A DNA stretch of 64,000 bases. It comes from Caprella mutica (Eukaryota > Arthropoda > Malacostraca > Amphipoda > Caprellidae). A model generated the notes under the pieces. It had not been told where the DNA came from and did no database searches. It worked only from the letters and a program-made list of their open reading frames with translations. The stretch is taken from positions 114,428 to 178,427 of the forward strand of contig CANNZV010001145.1 in the NCBI GenBank assembly GCA_947561585.1, in the 5' to 3' direction. Positions 59,851 through 64,000 of the stretch are shown piece after piece (within the stretch, counting starts at the first letter, position 1; every line of letters begins with the position of its first letter). Position numbers and translations under genes: made by a program.

Positions 59851-59856
59851 TTTATT
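59851..59856 (-). terminator. Poly(A) signal AATAAA (minus strand)
   Basis: AATAAA on the minus strand, about 75 bp after the stop codon of the exon at 59929-60129, in the expected position for its 3' end. Confidence 0.5.
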
Positions 59857-59928
59857 CTAGATTCCGTTCCCTACATTGAAAAGCTATATTCTGGGTAAAT
59901 TGGATCAACAAACTGTTAACTCGAAAAT

Positions 59929-60129
59929 TCAACGATGAATCTTCATTTTTGGAGACAATTCATCAATTCTGCTGACTTTTACATTCTCCAAAGAGCCGTC
60001 TGTTTCAGTTTTTGGCAGAGTCCCAGGGGAAGGTTTAAAATGTCCTTCTTCTCCGTTAGTTTGCTCAGTGGGCTTATCTGGAGCATCTGAAGTAGAATGT
60101 TCGCAGTGATATTGAGGCGTTTCTGAGAC
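59929..60129 (-). CDS. 3'-terminal coding exon of an unidentified minus-strand gene
   Basis: Starts right after an acceptor (ACCATTTAGTTTGCCGTTAT then AG) and is open in phase 0 for 66 codons to a TGA at 59929. It reads VSETPQYHCEHSTSDAPDKP, then TEQTNGEEGHFKPSPGTLPK, then TETDGSLENVKVSRIDELSP and KMKIHR. The sequence is hydrophilic and rich in S, T, P, E and D, like a disordered C-terminal tail. Base composition and codon choice are clearly unlike the AT-rich flanks, and a poly(A) signal follows. Upstream exons should lie at higher coordinates, probably beyond the large minisatellite at the window edge. The protein family is not recognised. A frame in another phase at 59979-60188 is a shadow. 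Confidence 0.55.
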   Translation of the reverse strand, partial: VSETPQYHCEHSTSDAPDKPTEQTNGEEGHFKPSPGTLPKTETDGSLENVKVSRIDELSPKMKIHR

Positions 60130-61056
60130 CTATAACGGCAAACTAAATGGTTAGGACTCAGTGGAGTGGAACAATAACATTGTTCCAAGTAATGGACTGG
60201 TTATTAAGCGGAATTATTGGTGGAATAAAGAGTGGTTCAGGGAGTAGGTTTAAGATTTGATTGGATATCCATAACTTTATTCTTTTAACTTAATGAGTTT
60301 TGAGAGTTCGATTACTATGAAACATTTATACAAAATAATAGGATTTTCAAAACAAATTGATACATTAGGGAAATAATTCCATTTACAAAGAATTGAAATA
60401 ATTGTTTTGTTCATGACAATATATGTAGTGTTTAACGTAGAGTCACTGCCTCATGCTCATTTAAAAAAAAAACTCAATTTTCTTTTATATTATTTTAAAA
60501 TCTTGAAAAAAATGGTTGCTAACCCAAATCAATTTCAAAATTTTCCTAGTATTAAAATAACAAAAATGTTTTTTCATAAATTTATAATTTAATGAACTGC
60601 TTAAAATTCAATATAGATATACATCCTCATTTCTGTATGAAATATAAAACAGAATAGAAATGCATAGTAAATGTGAATAGTAACTAATAAAAACTTTCTA
60701 TACTACACAAATGAAATCAATTCTCTCTATTTAACTTAACTATAGGAAGGAGAGTTTCAATAAGAGTCTTCTCATTTTCAGAACTTCTCCCATTGCTAAA
60801 GTTATTTGAGTTAGTCTCAATGGTCATTACAATCTAGAGTTTATGTATAACCCATAGCTATGACTTAACTTCAAAGTCGCATTGAAATCATGAAGTTACA
60901 GCAGTTCGAAATTGTCACATCAATAGTTTGTGCTACATACTACTATTGATGAGAAGCTTTCGAATAATTAGGCAACTCTCATATAATAATTCTGCATGCT
61001 CCTTTCTTAGTTAGTGAGTGACTATCATAGAGTTATAATAAACTACTGTAGAGAGA
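60130..61056. other. Probable intron of the minus-strand gene
   Basis: No exon recognised; AT-rich. Confidence 0.35.
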
Positions 61057-61232
61057 GGAAGTGTTGCAGCGATTGCAGGACGCTAAGGAAGACGGTGTAA
61101 AACCTTATTTTGTTTCAACTATATCATTTCTCCATTAAACTGACGCTAGATTGCAAGTCACGTGACCCAAAAATAAGGATTTTAGCGTCACGCAAGACGC
61201 GATATTATTTTGGCCACTGACTCACCACTTGG
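61057..61232. mobile_element. Short foldback element/MITE, copy 2
   Basis: Related to 13068-13249. Internal inverted pairs are clearer here: GGACGCTAA with TTAGCGTC, and AACCTTATTTTTG-like arms. No target duplication fixed. Confidence 0.55.
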
Positions 61233-61926
61233 TGACTATGTTAGTCTGTTAGTTACGCTTTCAAAAATTACATATAAATAAATATGGTAACTATGATACT
61301 GCAAACCAAACGTTATATTTATTAACTAATGATTTTTTTATCATGATTTTTTGATCGGAATATTATAGACGATTATTCTCGTCGGCGACTATTTTAACAT
61401 GAATAAACAAAATATTGTTTGTTTGTGAGTCACGACTATTTAACATGTACCAATTAATCCTACATATTGTGAAGTAATTAGAGTGTACAAATACTAATAT
61501 TATACTTAGTTTTGTATATTCCTTTCCCCATTTTCGATTTAATTTGAATAATGGTTAATGATTTGAATCAACAAAAATAGAATAATAGTTTTTGTTAGAC
61601 GATGTAATTCATAAATAATCATTATTTGCACCGTATCGTTTTGAACTAATCATTGCATATATTTATTCTAACAACAAACTATTTGCTGATTGCCAAACTT
61701 TTTCTGATACAAAAAAGTCCCACCAGCAAAGAGGTTCAACCGAGCTTGCTTACATAGCTGCAATCTTGGTCTGAACTATCAGACTCTGCGTTGACATTCC
61801 ATTTAGCAACATCCACAAAGTTCATCCTGGGAGTAAAGTGAGTTCCTGAGTTCATAAATTCTCCGCTTGGTGATCGGGAAATCTATAGCCTCATCTATAG
61901 TACACGGTCTGGTACTATATAGAACA
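61233..61926. other. Gene-free stretch
   Basis: Nothing recognised before the array begins. Confidence 0.45.
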
Positions 61927-64000
61927 TTGTGATGTACTATCACAGAAAAGAGTCACTGTGATGATGTACTATCAGAGAAAAGAGTCACTGTGATGATGTA
62001 CTATCAGAGAAAAGAGTCACTGTGATGATGTACTATCAGAGAAAAGAGTCACTGTGATGATGTACTATCAGAGAAAAGAGTCACTGTGATGATGTACTAT
62101 CAGAGAAAAGAGTCACTGTGATGATGTACTATCAGAGAAAAGAGTCACTGTGATGATGTACTATCAGAGAAAAGAGTCACTGTGATGATGTACTATCAGA
62201 GAAAAGAGTCTCTGTGATGATGTACTATCAGAGAAAAGAGTCACTGTGATGATTTACTATCAGAGAAAAGAGTCACTGTGATGATGTACTATCAGAGAAA
62301 AGAGTCACTGTGATGATGTACTGTCAGAGAAAAGAGTCACTGTGATGATGTGCTATCAGAGAAAAGAGTCACTGTGATGATGTACTGTCAGAGAAAAGAG
62401 TCACTGTGATGATGTACTGTCAGAGAAAAGAGTCACTGTGATGATGTACTGTCAGAGAAAAGAGTCACTGTGATGATGTACTATCAGAGAAAAGAGTCAC
62501 TGTGATGATGTACTTTCAGAGAAAAGAGTCACTGTGATGATGTACTATCAGAGAAAAGAGTCACTGTGAAGATGTACTATCAGAGGAAAGAGTCACTGTA
62601 ATGATGTACTATCAGAGGAAAGAGTCACTGTAATGATGTACTATCAGAGAAAAGAGTCACTGTGATGATGTACTATCAGAGAAAAGAGTCACTGTGATGA
62701 TGTACTAGCAGAGAAAAGAGTCACTGTGATGATGTACTAGCAGAGAAAAGAGTCACTGTGATGATGTACTTTCAGAGAAAAGAGTCACTGTGATGATGTA
62801 CTAGCAGAGAAAAGAGTCACTGTGATGATGTACTATCAGAGAAAAGAGTCACTGTGATGATGTACTATCAGAGAAAAGAGTCACTGTGATGATGTACTAT
62901 CAGAGAAAAGAGTCACTGTGATGATGTACTGTCAGAGAAAAGAGTCACTGTGATGATGTACTTTCAGAGAAAAGAGTCACTGTGATGATGTACTATCAGA
63001 GAAAAGAGTCACTGTGATGATGTACTATCAGAGAAAAGAGTCACTGTGATGATGTACTATCAGAGAAAAAAGTCACTGTGATGATGTACTATCAGAGAAA
63101 AGAGTAACTGTGATGATGTACTATCAGAGAAAAGAGTAACTGTGATGATGTACTGTCAGAGAAAAGAGTCACTGTGATGATGTACTGTCAGAGAAAAGAG
63201 TCACTGTGAAGATGTACTTTCAGAGAAAAGAGTCACTGTGATGATGTACTATCAGAGAAAAGAGTCACTGTAATGATGTATTATCAGAGGAAAGAGTAAC
63301 TGTGATGATGTACTATCAGAGAAAAGAGTAACTGTGATGATGTACTATCAGAGAAAAGAGTCACTGTGAAGATGTACTATCAGAGGAAAGAGTCACTGTG
63401 AAGATGTACTATCAGAGGAAAGAGTCACTGTAATGATGTACTATCAGAGGAAAGAGTCACTGTGATGATGTACTATCAGAGAAAAGAGTCACTGTGATGA
63501 TGTACTATCAGAGAAAAGAGTCACTGTGATGATGTACTAGCAGAGAAAAGAGTCACTGTGATGATGTACTAGCAGAGAAAAGAGTCACTGTGATGATGTA
63601 CTTTCAGAGAAAAGAGTCACTGTGATGATGTACTATCAGAGAAAAGAGTCACTGTGATGATGTACTATCAGAGAAAAGAGTCACTGTGATGATGTACTGT
63701 CAGAGAAAAGAGTCACTGTGATGATGTACTGTCAGAGAAAAGAGTCACTGTGATGATGTACTTTCAGAGAAAAGAGTCACTGTGATGATGTACTATCAGA
63801 GAAAAGAGTCACTGTGATGATGTACTATCAGAGAAAAGAGTTACTGTGATGATGTACTATCAGAGAAAAGAGTCACTGTGATGATGTACTATCAGAGAAA
63901 AGAGTCATTGTGATGATGTACTATCTGAGAAAAGAGTCACTGTGATGATGTACTAACAGAGAAATGAGTCACTGTGATGATGTACTATCAGAGAAAAGAG
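61927..64000. repeat. 32-bp minisatellite (about 65 units, runs off the window)
   Basis: Exact 32-bp unit TCACTGTGATGATGTACTAT plus CAGAGAAAAGAG. Variants (CTAGCAG, CTGTCAG, CTTTCAG, GAAGATG, GAGGAAAG, AGTAACTG) recur in the same order 832 bp (26 units) apart, for example CTAGCAG at 62701 and 63533 and GAAGATG at 62568 and 63400. There are no unique spacers, so it is not a CRISPR. The right edge is outside the window. Confidence 0.97.

Noticed and set aside
59979..60188. 69-codon minus-strand frame
   Set aside because: Out of phase with the better-supported exon 59929-60129 and crosses its splice acceptor.
61927..64000. CRISPR-like regular repeat
   Set aside because: Units are contiguous at 32 bp with no unique spacers, and the sequence is eukaryotic; it is a minisatellite.

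Overview
The window looks like non-coding-dominated insect nuclear DNA. It is strongly AT-rich and has no bacterial-style operons. It contains insect-type transposons (a maT-like mariner and two CR1-like non-LTR retrotransposons), one cysteine-rich secreted protein gene of the DUF4789 kind found in insects, GT-AG splice signals and AATAAA poly(A) signals. A hemipteran is a reasonable guess, but nothing here fixes the species.

Layout. From 0 to 15 kb there is no host gene. This part holds a 481-bp TA-flanked MITE, a 31-bp minisatellite, a foldback element with 15-16-bp subrepeats, a 20-bp minisatellite, a LINE 3' tail, a ~440-bp repeat in three direct copies (one carrying an inactive mariner), and a palindrome. 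From 15.65 to 16.84 kb lies the one clearly intact coding sequence, a secreted DUF4789-like protein with a splice acceptor before it and a poly(A) signal after it. A 5'-truncated CR1-like LINE on the minus strand follows (17.08-19.5 kb). Next is a minus-strand unit at 20.19-21.26 kb: a small membrane-anchored ORF, a single in-frame TGA, then a 30-bp minisatellite that reads as a 10-residue peptide repeat. A 25-bp minisatellite covers 21.36-22.25 kb.

From 26.1 to 33.4 kb a second LINE is split inside its endonuclease domain by a 4,268-bp TA-flanked element. That element belongs to the same family as the 481-bp MITE at 0.37 kb. Nested in it are a 22-bp minisatellite, a 157-bp MITE, a 513-bp foldback element with its own 8-10-bp target duplication, and spliced, coding-like exons on the minus strand. 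From 33.7 to 39.2 kb there is a second copy of the 20-21 kb locus that lacks the minisatellite, a dispersed GC-richer repeat, a 636-bp near-perfect palindrome containing a mariner transposase fragment, and an inverted copy of the 3.2-3.7 kb repeat.

From 39.3 to 61 kb the sequence is mostly unique, with few repeats. It holds a likely 3'-terminal exon of a minus-strand gene (59.93-60.13 kb, with a poly(A) signal), a few weaker coding candidates, a 34-bp and a 20-bp minisatellite, and a 1,280-bp TA-flanked element with the motif GGTATCACTGCGCA repeated inside and at its ends. The window ends inside a 32-bp minisatellite of more than 2 kb with an 832-bp higher-order period.

How the parts relate. 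There is little gene-to-gene cooperation to describe. The theme is transposons inserted in transposons, and tandem arrays that appear to have grown from short segments already present in mobile or duplicated sequence. Three loci show this from internal comparison: the 22-bp array, the 30-bp array and the MITE subterminal units.
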